DNA of 64,000 nt from Lentzea albida (GTDB lineage Bacteria > Actinomycetota > Actinomycetes > Mycobacteriales > Pseudonocardiaceae). Within the stretch, counting starts at the first letter, position 1, and the number at the start of each line of letters is the position of its first letter. Of the stretch, positions 42,130-51,756 are shown piece after piece. A program made the translations under genes and the position numbers. The notes under the pieces were generated by a model, which worked only from the letters and a program-made list of their open reading frames with translations, made no database searches and was not told the DNA's origin. The DNA is taken from assembly GCF_900111005.1 (NCBI RefSeq), contig NZ_FOFV01000002.1, forward strand, positions 124,001 to 188,000. Reading direction: 5' to 3'.

Positions 42130-42947
42130 TTCACCGCTCCCACCGCGAGTCCGGAGATGAAGTGCCGCTGGAACCGCAGGAACACCGCCACGGTCGGGAT
42201 CGCCGCGATCACCGACCCCGCCGCGATCACGTTCCAGTTCGACACGTACTGGCCCTGCAACGCCAGCAGCGCCGGGGTCACCGGCATGACCGAGGAAGAC
42301 CGCAGCACGGTGATCGCCCACAGCAGGTCGTTGAAGATCCAGGTGAACGCCAGGGCCGCAAGCGCCGCCAGGGCGGGCCTCGTCATCGGCAGCACGATCC
42401 GCCAGAAGATCTGCACGGGCCCGGCACCGTCGATGGTGGCGGCCTCCTGCACCTCGTTCGGCATCGCGCGCATGAAACCCTGCAGCACGAACGTGTAGAA
42501 GCCCAGCCCGAAGCCGACCTGGACGACGACCAGCGCGAACAGCGTGTCGTAGATGCCGAGCAGCTCGGTCAGCTTCGACACCGGCACGAGCAGGACCTGC
42601 GGGGGCAACAGGTTGCCCGCGAGCATCAGCAGGATGATCGTGCGCCGGCCCGGGATCGCGAAGCGGCTCAACGCGTAGGCGGCCGCCGAGCTCAGCGCGA
42701 GCGAGAGGAACACCGTCGGCACGGTGACCAGCACGCTGTTCCACATCGCGCCCGAGCCGCCGTTGGTCCACGCGTCGGCGAACCCGGCGAGGGTGAACGA
42801 CCGCGGGAACGACGCGAGCCCGTTGGCGGCGATGTCGTCGAAGCCGCGCACCGCGGTGACGAGCACGGCCGCGATCGGCAGCAGCCAGAGCACGGAGATC
42901 GTGCCCGCCACGGCGTGGAAGACGCGGCCAGAAGTGCGGCTGGACAT
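42126..42947 (-). CDS. Sugar ABC transporter permease (MalG-type)
   Basis: A 273-residue membrane protein with six predicted helices and the MalG-type EAA loop 'EVQEAATIDGAGPVQIFWRIVLPM'. It is the second permease of a CUT1 importer and overlaps the GH36 gene. No ATPase is encoded in the operon, so it probably uses a shared MsiK-type ATPase, as is usual in actinomycetes. Confidence 0.92.
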   Translation of the reverse strand: MSSRTSGRVFHAVAGTISVLWLLPIAAVLVTAVRGFDDIAANGLASFPRSFTLAGFADAWTNGGSGAMWNSVLVTVPTVFLSLALSSAAAYALSRFAIPGRRTIILLMLAGNLLPPQVLLVPVSKLTELLGIYDTLFALVVVQVGFGLGFYTFVLQGFMRAMPNEVQEAATIDGAGPVQIFWRIVLPMTRPALAALAALAFTWIFNDLLWAITVLRSSSVMPVTPALLALQGQYVSNWNVIAAGSVIAAIPTVAVFLRFQRHFISGLAVGAVK

Positions 42948-42948
42948 C

Positions 42949-43785
42949 TCAGTTCTCCCGGAACGCGCGGACGAGGTAGGTCACGATCACGCCGAACGCC
43001 AGCACGAAGATGACGACGGCCAGCGCCGAGGCGTAGCCGAGCTTCAGCGACTGGAAGGCGGTCGAGTACATGTACGTGCTGAGCAGCTCGGACGAGTGGT
43101 AGGGCCCGCCGCGCGTCATCGACCACACCACGTCGAACGACCGCAGCGAGTCGATCACGATCACCGACAGCACCACCGAGTTGACCGAGCCGAGCTGCGG
43201 CCAGGTGATGTGCCGGAACCTCTCCCAGGCGGTGGCACCGTCCAAAGTGGCCGCTTCGTACAGACCGGGGTCGATGCCCTTCAGCCCGGCCAGGTAGAGC
43301 ACCATCACGTACCCGACCTGCCGCCACAGCGCCGGCACCAGCACCGCGTAGATCGCGGTGTCCGGGTCGGCCAGCGGGCTGCTGTCGAAGATCCCGCCCG
43401 GCTGGTAGAGCACCTGCCAGATCAGCGAGGTGGCGACCAGCGAGAACACGACGGGCACGAACAGCGCGGCGCGGTAGACGCCGACGCCACGTCGTTCCTT
43501 CTGCAGCAGCACGGCCAGGCCGAGGCCGCCCACCGCGGACAGCCCGCCGAAGAGCACGAGCCAGATCGCGGTGTTCGTGGCGGCGGTGTGGAAGACCGGG
43601 TCGTCGAGCATCCTGGCGTAGTTGCCGAGCCCGACGAACCGGGGCGGCGAGACACCGTCCCAGTTCGTCAGCGCGAGCCAGAAACCCTGCAGAGCGGGCC
43701 AGAAGACCCAGAAGCCCTCCACCGCCAGCGGGACGAGCACGAACAGCAGCAGGATCGGAGGGACCCTGGTGGAGCTCCTGGTCAT
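42949..43785 (-). CDS. Sugar ABC transporter permease (MalF-type)
   Basis: A 278-residue membrane protein with the EAA loop 'GLYEAATLDGATAWERFRHITWPQL'. It pairs with the MalG-type permease (one-base gap) and follows the binding-protein gene with a one-base gap, so the transporter genes are tightly coupled. Confidence 0.92.
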   Translation of the reverse strand: MTRSSTRVPPILLLFVLVPLAVEGFWVFWPALQGFWLALTNWDGVSPPRFVGLGNYARMLDDPVFHTAATNTAIWLVLFGGLSAVGGLGLAVLLQKERRGVGVYRAALFVPVVFSLVATSLIWQVLYQPGGIFDSSPLADPDTAIYAVLVPALWRQVGYVMVLYLAGLKGIDPGLYEAATLDGATAWERFRHITWPQLGSVNSVVLSVIVIDSLRSFDVVWSMTRGGPYHSSELLSTYMYSTAFQSLKLGYASALAVVIFVLAFGVIVTYLVRAFREN

Positions 43786-43786
43786 G

Positions 43787-45049
43787 TCAGCTCGACCACA
43801 CCTGCTGCGCGGCCTTCTGCCAGTCCGCGAGGATCGCGTCCAGCCGGTCGGGCTGCTGGAGGAACCTGATCAGCGCGGCGTCGGCGGTGGGCTGCAACGC
43901 GTCGCTGGAGTCGCGGTTGAAGAACTGGGTGATCTCCGCGGCCTCCTTGAGGTGTGCGCGTCCCTTTTGGACCAGCGGTGTGCCGGAGTCCTTCGCGCCG
44001 GGGTGCGTCGGCAGGACCGTGCCGGACGAGGCCTTGATGTAGACCTCCTGCCCCTCGGCGGTCGCCGCGTAGGTCAGGAACTCCTTGAGCTCCTTCACGT
44101 GCGGTGACTTGGCGCTCGCGAAGAACCCGTCGGTCGGGCCCTCCTCGGCCAGTGGAACGTTCGGGTCGATGATCGGGAACCGGAAGAAGTCGATGTCGTC
44201 GATCGCGTCCTTCGGCGCCGCGTCGGCGAAGAACGCGCCGGTGAGCAGCATGCCCGTGCGGCCCTGCACCATCGCGGTCGTGGCCTCCTGGAAGCCGATC
44301 GCGGTGCCGTTGGGGTCGGTGTACGGCAGCACCTCGCGCCACGGCGTGAAGATCGCCTTGACCTTCGGGTCGTCGAACCTCTTCCTGCCGGCCAGCAGTT
44401 CGCGGTGGAACGGCGCGCCGTTGACGCGGATGTTGAAGTAGTCGAACCAGGCGGCGGCCGTCCACGGCGAGTCCGAGCCCGCGCCCATGCCGAGCGGGAT
44501 GACGCCCTTGCCCTGCAACGCCTCGCAGAGGTCGACGAACTCGGTCCACGTCTTCGGCGGGGTGACGCCCCACTTCGCGAAGTGGGACTTGCGGTAGAAG
44601 AAGCCCCACCAGTAGTAAGTCGTCGGCACGAACACCCTGCCGCTCAACGTCTTGAACGACTGGGGGTAGTCGCCCATCGTCTGCCAGACGTCGCTGATGT
44701 CGAGCAGCAGCCCCTTCTCCTCGTACCCCTTGAGCAGCGCACCGGGGTACCAGGTGAAGAGGTCGGGCGGGTTCGCCGAGGTGAGGTAGCTCGGCAGCTG
44801 GGTGCGGAAGGTCTCGGAGGCCACGGTGTTGACCGAGGCCTGCGCGCCCTTCTTGTCGTTGAACGCCTTCACCAGTGCGTCGATCGCCGCCTTCGCCGCG
44901 GGCGCCGACAGGTTCGACTGGATCGTGGCCGTGCCCGCGGTCTGGGCGACCGGGCCGGAGGACGCCGAGGTGGCGCAGGAAGCCGTGCCGCTGACCAGCA
45001 GCCCGGCACCCGCGGCGGCGGTGACGCGGAGGAAGTGACGCCTGTCCAT
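43787..45049 (-). CDS. Sugar ABC transporter substrate-binding lipoprotein, Tat-type signal
   Basis: A 420-residue family-1 extracellular solute-binding protein. The signal has twin arginines ('DRRHFLRVT') and a lipobox ending in Cys (GTASC), indicating Tat export and lipidation. Body motifs include 'PDLFTWYPGALLKGYEEKG', 'YYWWGFFYRK' and 'FQEATTAMVQGRTGMLLTG'. The ligand is probably an alpha-galactoside. First gene of the leftward operon, under the 25-bp element 32 bases upstream. Confidence 0.92.
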   Translation of the reverse strand: MDRRHFLRVTAAAGAGLLVSGTASCATSASSGPVAQTAGTATIQSNLSAPAAKAAIDALVKAFNDKKGAQASVNTVASETFRTQLPSYLTSANPPDLFTWYPGALLKGYEEKGLLLDISDVWQTMGDYPQSFKTLSGRVFVPTTYYWWGFFYRKSHFAKWGVTPPKTWTEFVDLCEALQGKGVIPLGMGAGSDSPWTAAAWFDYFNIRVNGAPFHRELLAGRKRFDDPKVKAIFTPWREVLPYTDPNGTAIGFQEATTAMVQGRTGMLLTGAFFADAAPKDAIDDIDFFRFPIIDPNVPLAEEGPTDGFFASAKSPHVKELKEFLTYAATAEGQEVYIKASSGTVLPTHPGAKDSGTPLVQKGRAHLKEAAEITQFFNRDSSDALQPTADAALIRFLQQPDRLDAILADWQKAAQQVWSS

Positions 45050-45072
45050 GGCGGTTTAGGTTGCGCCCACGT

Positions 45073-45106
45073 CATGATCATGTCAAGAATAATTCATAAT
45101 TTATGA
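45073..45106. promoter_or_regulatory. 25-bp operator, copy 2, with adjacent palindromes (importer / GntR divergent region)
   Basis: Bases 45081-45105 match 39563-39587 at 24 of 25 positions. The single difference completes a perfect palindrome TCATAA-T-TTATGA (45094-45106). A further palindrome CATGATCATG lies at 45073-45082. Reverse-strand TTGACA within the element is followed 17 bases later by CAACCT, a possible promoter for the importer operon. Probable autoregulated site of the GntR protein. Confidence 0.75.
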
Positions 45107-45127
45107 TGTGCCGTATGCTCTGACCCT

Positions 45128-45814
45128 ATGAACGAGAAGCGGCTGCGCGGCGTGCACGGCCAGACCGTCGAGGCGCTGGCGGGCCGGATCCTGGCCGGCG
45201 AGATCGGCGAGGGCGACACGCTCGACCTGCCCGCGCTGCGCGAGGAGCTCGACGTCTCGCTGACGGCGCTGCGCGAGGCCCTGAAGGTGCTGTCGGCCAA
45301 GGGCATGATCGACGCGCGCCAGAAGCGCGGCACGTTCGTCCAGCCGCGCTCGTCGTGGAACCTGCTCGACACCGACGTGATGCGCTGGCAGACCCAGGCA
45401 GGCCCGGACCAGGGCCTGTTCGGCGAACTGACCGAGATGCGCGTGATCGTCGAACCCGCCGCCGCCCGCCTGGCCGCCGAGCGCGCCTCCGACGCCGACA
45501 TCGAGGCGCTTTCGGCCGCTCTGGACCGCATGGACGCCGCCCGTGACCTCGCGGCGACCGTCCGCGCCGACCTCGACTTCCACCGGCTGCTGATGGCCGC
45601 CACGCACAACACGTTCCTGACCCAGGTCGAGCGGATCATCGCGATCGGTCTGGCGGAGCGGGACAAGCTGGTGCACGGGACCGTGGACGACGACCCGGTG
45701 CCGTCGCACCGCGAAGTGCTGGACGCCATCAAGGCCCGCGACCCCGAGGCGGCCTACGAGGCGATGCGGGCGCTGGTCGACAAGTCCGGCGCGGACCTCG
45801 ACCGGCTGCGCTGA
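45128..45814 (+). CDS. dgoR: GntR/FadR-family regulator, DgoR-like
   Basis: A 228-residue regulator: N-terminal winged helix ('LDLPALREELDVSLTALREALKVLSAKGMIDARQKRGTFV') and C-terminal FCD domain with metal-ligand residues in 'DLDFHRLLMAATHN' and 'PSHREVLDAI'. The 'SSWNLLDTDVMRWQ' segment after the wing is typical of DgoR-type proteins, which respond to galactonate. Encoded within the galactoside cluster and beside the shared 25-bp element, it is the obvious regulator of both operons. Confidence 0.88.
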   Translation: MNEKRLRGVHGQTVEALAGRILAGEIGEGDTLDLPALREELDVSLTALREALKVLSAKGMIDARQKRGTFVQPRSSWNLLDTDVMRWQTQAGPDQGLFGELTEMRVIVEPAAARLAAERASDADIEALSAALDRMDAARDLAATVRADLDFHRLLMAATHNTFLTQVERIIAIGLAERDKLVHGTVDDDPVPSHREVLDAIKARDPEAAYEAMRALVDKSGADLDRLR

Positions 45815-45891
45815 GTCTTGATCGATACGACACCATCGGGTACCGGTAAGACGGTTGTGAAAGACATTCACGTCCGCCAGCATCGGGCCTC

Positions 45892-46818
45892 ATGCGCCTG
45901 ATCACGCTCGCCGCCGCCGTGGCCCTGACGATCTCGGCAGCGCCCGTCGCCGTCGCGGCCCCCGCCGCGCCGAAGATCGCCACCTACAACGTGTTCATGC
46001 TGTCGCGGAACCTGTACCCGAACTGGGGTCAGGTCGCCCGCGCCGACCTGGTCGACAGCACCGGGGTGCTGAACGGCCAGGACGTCGTGGTGCTGCAGGA
46101 GGCGTTCGACAACACCGCCTCCGACCGGCTGCTCGCGAACCTGCGCGACACCTACCCGCACCAGACGCCGGTGCTCGGTCGCAGCAAGGCCGGCTGGGAC
46201 GTGACGAGCGGGCGCTACAGCGACTCGACGCCGGAGGACGGCGGTGTCGCGGTGCTGAGCCGGTGGCCGATCACCACGCGCGTCCAGCACGTCTACCGGG
46301 ACGGCTGCGGCGCGGACTGGTTCTCCAACAAGGGGTTCGCATACGTGCGGATCGACGCGCCGACCGGGCCGTTGCACGTGGTCGGCACGCACATGCAGGC
46401 CGAGGACTCGACGTGCACGAGCGCGCCCGGCGGCTACCGGGCCCGGCAGCGCGCGGAGATCAGGGCGTTCCTGACCGCGCGGAACATCCCGGCCCACGAG
46501 CCCGTCTACGTGGCCGGCGACATGAACGTGATCGGGGCGAGCGCCGAGTTCCAGCAGATGATCACCGATCTCGGCGCGCGGACGCCGGAGATCGGCGGGC
46601 ACCCGTTCTCGTGGGACTGCGCGGACAACAGCGTCTGCCGCGACCAGTACGGGCCGCAGTACGCGTCGGAGCAGCTCGACTACGTGCTGACGGTCCAGGG
46701 ACCGTTGCTGCGCAACGAGACGCGGCGCGTGAAGAGTCCGGAGTGGTCGATCTGGTCGTGGGGGCGCAAGTACACCTACAACGACCTGTCCGACCACTAC
46801 CCGGTCTTCGCTAGCTGA
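45892..46818 (+). CDS. Secreted sphingomyelinase C-like phosphodiesterase
   Basis: A 308-residue exonuclease-endonuclease-phosphatase superfamily enzyme with signal peptide (cleavage near AVA, ~22). Catalytic pattern: 'TYNVFML' (Asn), 'VVLQEAFD' (metal Glu), 'VVGTHMQAEDSTC', 'AGDMNVIG' (Asp/Asn), and terminal 'DLSDHYPV' (Asp-His). This is the Bacillus/Listeria sphingomyelinase family, which cleaves phosphocholine head groups. A soil organism may use it for lipid or phosphate scavenging. Its end overlaps the DUF6493-type gene by eight bases. Confidence 0.9.
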   Translation: MRLITLAAAVALTISAAPVAVAAPAAPKIATYNVFMLSRNLYPNWGQVARADLVDSTGVLNGQDVVVLQEAFDNTASDRLLANLRDTYPHQTPVLGRSKAGWDVTSGRYSDSTPEDGGVAVLSRWPITTRVQHVYRDGCGADWFSNKGFAYVRIDAPTGPLHVVGTHMQAEDSTCTSAPGGYRARQRAEIRAFLTARNIPAHEPVYVAGDMNVIGASAEFQQMITDLGARTPEIGGHPFSWDCADNSVCRDQYGPQYASEQLDYVLTVQGPLLRNETRRVKSPEWSIWSWGRKYTYNDLSDHYPVFAS

Positions 46819-49279
46819 GCGCGGACAGGAGCCGCTTCGCCTGCACCACCGCCTTGCTCGCACCCTTGCGGGCGGCCACCTCCCCGAGTCCCTCCACGGT
46901 GCCGCCCGGCCGGAGCTGCTGGGCCAGTTCGACGGCGAGCTCGACCAGGTCCGCGACCCTGTTGTGCGACCACGCCTTCGGCAGCGCGGCCGCCACGACG
47001 CCCCAGACCTGGGCCGCCGCACCGGACCGGGCGATGTCGCGCAGGCACGGCACGATCCGGTTCGGCGCCAGTCCGCCGTGCTCCAGCAGCCGGCCGATGA
47101 CCTCGCCCAGTGCCCTGCCGTCGAACTGCCCGCGGGCGGCGAGGACCAGCACCGCGTCGACGGCCTGGGCGCGGCCGACGACCGATTCGGTGCCGAGGCC
47201 GTACGCGAGCGCCAGGGTGGTGGCGACACCGATCGGACCGTGGGCCCGCGCGATGCCCGGCAGCATCGCGCCGTCGTTGCCCGACGACCCGCGCCGGTGG
47301 GCGAGGTGCGGGACGAGGTGCGCGGCGACGACCTCCCGCCGGGCGGGCAGGACGAGCGGCCACCAGTCCAGCAACGACTCCCAGTCGCTGTGGCCGAACC
47401 ACTCCTCCTCCGGCTCGGGAAGACCCGGTTCGACCGTGACCAGCAGCCGGACCTCTTCCCTGCGCGGCAGGACGTACGGGTCGGTGCGCCGGCGTTCGAC
47501 CAGCTCCACCACCGGCTCGGTGACGTCCGCCAGCCACGCGCGCAGCACCTGCCCGGCCTTGCTCGTGAGCGAGGAGAACTCCTCCGGCCGGGTGTCGCGC
47601 GGCAGGCGGTGGTAGGCCTGCCTGAGGTCACGCGGGCCCGGTTCCCAGTCCCCCGCCTCGGCCTTCGCGAGCCGTTCGAGCAGCGTCGCGGCGTCGAGCA
47701 GGCCGGACGTCTCGGTGGGCGTCGACACCAGGGCCGGGCGCGGTGCCCTCAGCAGGTCCCTGGCGATCTCGCGCAACCGGCCGGCGAGCCGCTGGCCGGG
47801 ACACCCCGGTTCGTCCCTGCCCAGGTTCTCGGCGTCCACCACCGGTTCCGGGTGGCCGGTCGGCTGCACGACGTCGGCCGCGGCGGTCACGACCGTGGTG
47901 AACACCGAGCGGCAGTTGGGCCAGGAGCGTTCGAGGAAGGCCTCGGCGTCCACACGGGTGCGGATCCACGGGTTCTTCTCCCGCAGGGGCGCGAACGCTC
48001 GCACGAGCGCTTCCCTGTCCTGCCAGGCGAACCGGACCAGGGCTTCGAGGACCCGTTCCGCGGCCACGGGCTCGATGTGGCTCGCGGTGCGGGTGAGCAG
48101 GCCGCCCACCTCGGCGGTCAGCTCGTCGAGCGTGGCGATCGGGTCCGGCCACGGACTGGGCGTGAAACCCGCGAGTTCCGGGGTCTCCCCGGCGGCGGTC
48201 TCGACGCCGAACCGGGCGGCGAGGTCGGCCGGGAGCTGCTCGGCCAGCGCCCGCAGCTCGGACCTGGTGTCCGCGCGGATCTTCGTCTGGAGCCCGGAGA
48301 CCAGGTCGACGGCCTGGCCGCGCAGGTCGTCCGACTCGTGCGCGAACAGCTCCGCGACGGTCAGCACCACCTCGTCCGGCTTCTCCTGCGCGTGCCGGGC
48401 GACCCACGCCAGCTGCGCGCGGATGAGCTTCTTCTCCGTGCGGCCGAACACCGACCGGCTCGCCTCCGCGACCAGGTCGAAGTCGAGTTCTCCCGCCTCG
48501 TCCACGGACTTCAGCCGCTCCTGGGCGAGTGCCGCCACGGTCGATCGCGAGTCCGGCAGCATCGCGAGGTAGTCCCGGGCGTGCTCGGTGGTCTCCTCGG
48601 GCGTGACCCTGATGGCCGCGTGCAGGTCCAGGATCCCCTTCACGTCCGCCTGCACACCGCCCTGCTGCAGGCGCGCCAGGCAGCCGTCGAGGAGCACCCG
48701 CCGGTCCGTCCGGGAGCACAGGAACTCCCGCACCGACCTGTCGAAGTGCACGCCGGCGCCCGGAACTTCCAGCAGGCGCGGAAGCAGCACGTCGAACCCC
48801 GGACGCCACCGCTCGTGCCCGTCGAACGCCAGCAGGTGCAGCAGGAAACCGTCGGAGTCCGGCGGGTTCTCCCCGCAGAGCTCCATGATCACGCTGTACA
48901 GGTCGTGCCGGTCGAGGTCCCGTGTCGGCATCCTGGACGCGAGCCTCGTGACGAGGTCCGCCTTCCAGGGGACGTCGCGGTGGCGCAGCACGTCCAGCAG
49001 CACGCCGATGCCGTCGTCCGGGAACAGGCGGTGGTACCAGATGCGGTACCGGACGAGCCACGGCGTGAGCGTGGCGGCACCGGGCAGCAGCCCGGCGCCG
49101 GTGATCGCCATCGCGGTGGGGTGCTCCCAGTTCCGGCTTGCCGCGCGGAGCTGCTTCTCGTACGCCACCAGGTCCTTCGCGCGTTCGGCGCGTTCCTCCG
49201 GCGTGAGGCTCTTGAGCACCTCGCCGAGCGCGAGCACCTGACGGGACTCGATCAGCGCCCGGATGCGGTCGAAGCTCAT
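46811..49279 (-). CDS. DUF6493-type large protein, copy B (unknown function)
   Basis: An 822-residue, mostly helical, Leu/Arg-rich protein with HEAT-like character. It is a paralogue of the next gene upstream: shared anchors include 'ALTPWLVRYR', 'PPDSDGFLLH', 'VLLDGCLARLQQGG', 'FGRTEKKL' and 'SHNR'. It lacks any enzyme motif I can recognise. The start ATG 49279 overlaps the stop of copy A by four bases. Relatives are encoded beside SWIM-zinc-finger proteins, and often near MoxR ATPase/VWA genes, in actinobacteria; neither of the latter is here. Confidence 0.82.
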   Translation of the reverse strand: MSFDRIRALIESRQVLALGEVLKSLTPEERAERAKDLVAYEKQLRAASRNWEHPTAMAITGAGLLPGAATLTPWLVRYRIWYHRLFPDDGIGVLLDVLRHRDVPWKADLVTRLASRMPTRDLDRHDLYSVIMELCGENPPDSDGFLLHLLAFDGHERWRPGFDVLLPRLLEVPGAGVHFDRSVREFLCSRTDRRVLLDGCLARLQQGGVQADVKGILDLHAAIRVTPEETTEHARDYLAMLPDSRSTVAALAQERLKSVDEAGELDFDLVAEASRSVFGRTEKKLIRAQLAWVARHAQEKPDEVVLTVAELFAHESDDLRGQAVDLVSGLQTKIRADTRSELRALAEQLPADLAARFGVETAAGETPELAGFTPSPWPDPIATLDELTAEVGGLLTRTASHIEPVAAERVLEALVRFAWQDREALVRAFAPLREKNPWIRTRVDAEAFLERSWPNCRSVFTTVVTAAADVVQPTGHPEPVVDAENLGRDEPGCPGQRLAGRLREIARDLLRAPRPALVSTPTETSGLLDAATLLERLAKAEAGDWEPGPRDLRQAYHRLPRDTRPEEFSSLTSKAGQVLRAWLADVTEPVVELVERRRTDPYVLPRREEVRLLVTVEPGLPEPEEEWFGHSDWESLLDWWPLVLPARREVVAAHLVPHLAHRRGSSGNDGAMLPGIARAHGPIGVATTLALAYGLGTESVVGRAQAVDAVLVLAARGQFDGRALGEVIGRLLEHGGLAPNRIVPCLRDIARSGAAAQVWGVVAAALPKAWSHNRVADLVELAVELAQQLRPGGTVEGLGEVAARKGASKAVVQAKRLLSALS

Positions 49280-51756
49280 GCCGTGCTCCCGAGCGCGCTC
49301 GCCAGCCTCTTCGCCTGCACCACGGTCTTGCTGGAACCCTTGCGGGCGGCCACTTCGGCGAGCCCCTCCACGTCCCCGCCTGGCTGGAGCAGCTGGGCCA
49401 GTTCGACGGCGAGCTCGACGACCTCGGAAGCCCTGTTGTGGGACCACAGGCGCGGCAACAGGACCGTCAGCGCCTCCCAGACCTGCTGCGCCGCACCGGA
49501 ACGCGCCGCGTCGCGCACGCCGGGCACGACCCGGTTCAGCGAGACGTCGCCCTGGTCGAGCACCCGTCCCACGAGATCGCCGAGCGTGCTGCCGTCGAGC
49601 TGGCCGCGTGCGGCGAGGACCAGCATCGCGTCGACCGCGTACGCCCGGTTGACGGTCAGCTCGGCGCCGAGCCCGAGGACGAGGGCGAGGTGCAGGGCGG
49701 GACCCGCCGGGCCGTGCGCCTCCGCGAGCATCGGCAACAGCGGGCCGTCGCTGCCCTTCGACGCCGTGCGCGCACGGAAGTGCGGGATCAGGTGAGCGGC
49801 GGTGATCTCGCGTTGGGCCGGCAGCAGCGACGGCCACCACTCGAGCTGCAGACCCCACTCGTCGTGGTGGCGCAGGCTCAGTTCCGGCTCCTCCAGGCCG
49901 GGGACGACCACGGCGTACAGGCCGGTGTCGGTGGGCGGTGGTGACTGCCAGCTGTAGTCGTAGGTGTAGGTCCGCTCGGTGATGCTGATCTCGGGCTCGG
50001 TCCTGGCCGCGAGCCACTCGCGGACCTTCACCGCCGCCTCGCTCGGGAGAGCCGAGAACAGGGCGGGATCGGTGTCGCGGGGCAGGCGCGCGACGGCCTG
50101 CCGCAGGTCCCGCCGCCACGGTTCCCAGCCCTCGGTCTTGGCGCGGGACAACCGTTCGACGAGGGTGGCGGGCTCGAGCAGACCGGACATCTCGGTGGGC
50201 GTGGAGACCAGTGCCGGCTTCGGCAGGTGCACGAGCCCCTGGGCGATCTCGTACAGCCGCTTCGCGAGGTCGTCCGCCGGCACCGGCTGGGGGTGTTCCG
50301 CCTTCCGGTTGCGGGCGAAGTCCAGCTCCGAACTCACCTGCTGCCGCAGAGGCTTCGGCTTGCGACGCGCGGCGATGATCACGTTGATGAACTCCGACCG
50401 CGGGTCGTGGTCGTCGTCGGGGTGTTGCTCGCGGTACTCGAACCACGGGTGCTTGTCGTAGAGCGGCTGGATCGCCTTGGAGAGCGCATCACGGTCCCGC
50501 CAGGCGAACCGGACGAGAGCCTCGACGATCCGTTCCGCGGTGGACGGCACGAGGTGGCCGGAGCTGCGCGCGAACGACCCCATCAGCTCGGCGGTCAGTT
50601 CGTCGAGCGTCGCGATCGGCTCGGGGAACGGGGCGGGTGCGAACGCAGCCAGTTCCACGGCCTCGTCCTGGACCGCGGTGCCTCCCAGCTGGCGGGCGAG
50701 GTCACCCGGAAGCCGTTCGGCCAGCGCGCGGATCTCGGCCCTGGTCGCCTCGCCGACGTCCCCGAGGTGCTTCACGATCAGCTTGACCGCTTGGCCGCGC
50801 AGGTCGTCCGACTCGTGCGCGAACAGCTCCGCGACGGTCAGCACCACCTCGTCGGGACGGGCCCCGGCGTGCTTGCCGAGCCACGTGAGCTGGGAGCGGA
50901 CGAGCTTCTTCTCGGTGCGGCCGAACACCCACCGGCTCGCGTCGCACAGCAGCTCGAAGTCGAGCCTTCCGGTGTCGTCACAGCGCTTCAGCTGGTGCTG
51001 CGCGAGGTTCGCGACGGTCGACCGCGAGTCCGGCAGCATCGCCACGTAGTCCCGCGCGTGCTCGACCGCCTCGTCCACCGTCACCTGGAGGACGTCGTGC
51101 AGCGCGAGGAAACCTTCCATCTCCTTCGCCGCACCACCCTGCTGGAGGCGGGCGAGGCAACCGTCGAGCAGCACCTCGCGCTCGGCACGGTCCCGCAGGA
51201 ACGACTGCCAGGGAGGACTGCCGGCGAGGATCGCCCCGGAACCGACCGCGTCCAGCATCCGCGGGATCAGCGCGTCGAACGCGGGCCTCCACCTGGCCTG
51301 GTCGCGGAAGTCCAGGAAGTGCAACAGGAACCCGTCGGAGTCCGGAGGGGCGTCCCCGCAGAACTCCAGCACCACCTGCAGCAGGTCGCGGCGCCAACGC
51401 TCCCGTGACGGCATCTTCGCGGCAAGTCTCGTGACGAGATCGGGCAGCCACGGGAGGTCCCGGCTCCGCAGCACGCCGATCAGCACACCGATCTCGTCGG
51501 TGGCGTAGAACGCCGAGGTCCGGTAGCGGACGAGCCACGGAGTGAGCGCGGACGCGTTGGGCAGCAGGCCGGCACCCGCGATGGCGAGCGTCGACCCGTG
51601 GTGCCAGGGATCGTCCCCTGCCCGGTGCGCCTTCTCGTACGCGATCAGGTCCTTGGCCAGAACCTTCCGCTGCTCGGGAGTGAGCGCCCTCAGCGCTGCG
51701 CCGAGCGGGGCGCAGTCGTCGGCCTCGATCAGCGCCTGGATCTCCTCGAAGCTCAC
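49276..51756 (-). CDS. DUF6493-type large protein, copy A (unknown function)
   Basis: An 826-residue paralogue of copy B, collinear over its length with differing middle segments (~480-530). It starts at GTG 51756 (reading SFEEIQALIE), which overlaps the stop of the SWIM gene by four bases. A 62-bp segment (50792-50853) is identical at DNA level to 48315-48376 in copy B, including wobble positions. Function unknown; it is probably a scaffold or adaptor used with the SWIM protein. Confidence 0.82.
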   Translation of the reverse strand: MSFEEIQALIEADDCAPLGAALRALTPEQRKVLAKDLIAYEKAHRAGDDPWHHGSTLAIAGAGLLPNASALTPWLVRYRTSAFYATDEIGVLIGVLRSRDLPWLPDLVTRLAAKMPSRERWRRDLLQVVLEFCGDAPPDSDGFLLHFLDFRDQARWRPAFDALIPRMLDAVGSGAILAGSPPWQSFLRDRAEREVLLDGCLARLQQGGAAKEMEGFLALHDVLQVTVDEAVEHARDYVAMLPDSRSTVANLAQHQLKRCDDTGRLDFELLCDASRWVFGRTEKKLVRSQLTWLGKHAGARPDEVVLTVAELFAHESDDLRGQAVKLIVKHLGDVGEATRAEIRALAERLPGDLARQLGGTAVQDEAVELAAFAPAPFPEPIATLDELTAELMGSFARSSGHLVPSTAERIVEALVRFAWRDRDALSKAIQPLYDKHPWFEYREQHPDDDHDPRSEFINVIIAARRKPKPLRQQVSSELDFARNRKAEHPQPVPADDLAKRLYEIAQGLVHLPKPALVSTPTEMSGLLEPATLVERLSRAKTEGWEPWRRDLRQAVARLPRDTDPALFSALPSEAAVKVREWLAARTEPEISITERTYTYDYSWQSPPPTDTGLYAVVVPGLEEPELSLRHHDEWGLQLEWWPSLLPAQREITAAHLIPHFRARTASKGSDGPLLPMLAEAHGPAGPALHLALVLGLGAELTVNRAYAVDAMLVLAARGQLDGSTLGDLVGRVLDQGDVSLNRVVPGVRDAARSGAAQQVWEALTVLLPRLWSHNRASEVVELAVELAQLLQPGGDVEGLAEVAARKGSSKTVVQAKRLASALGSTA

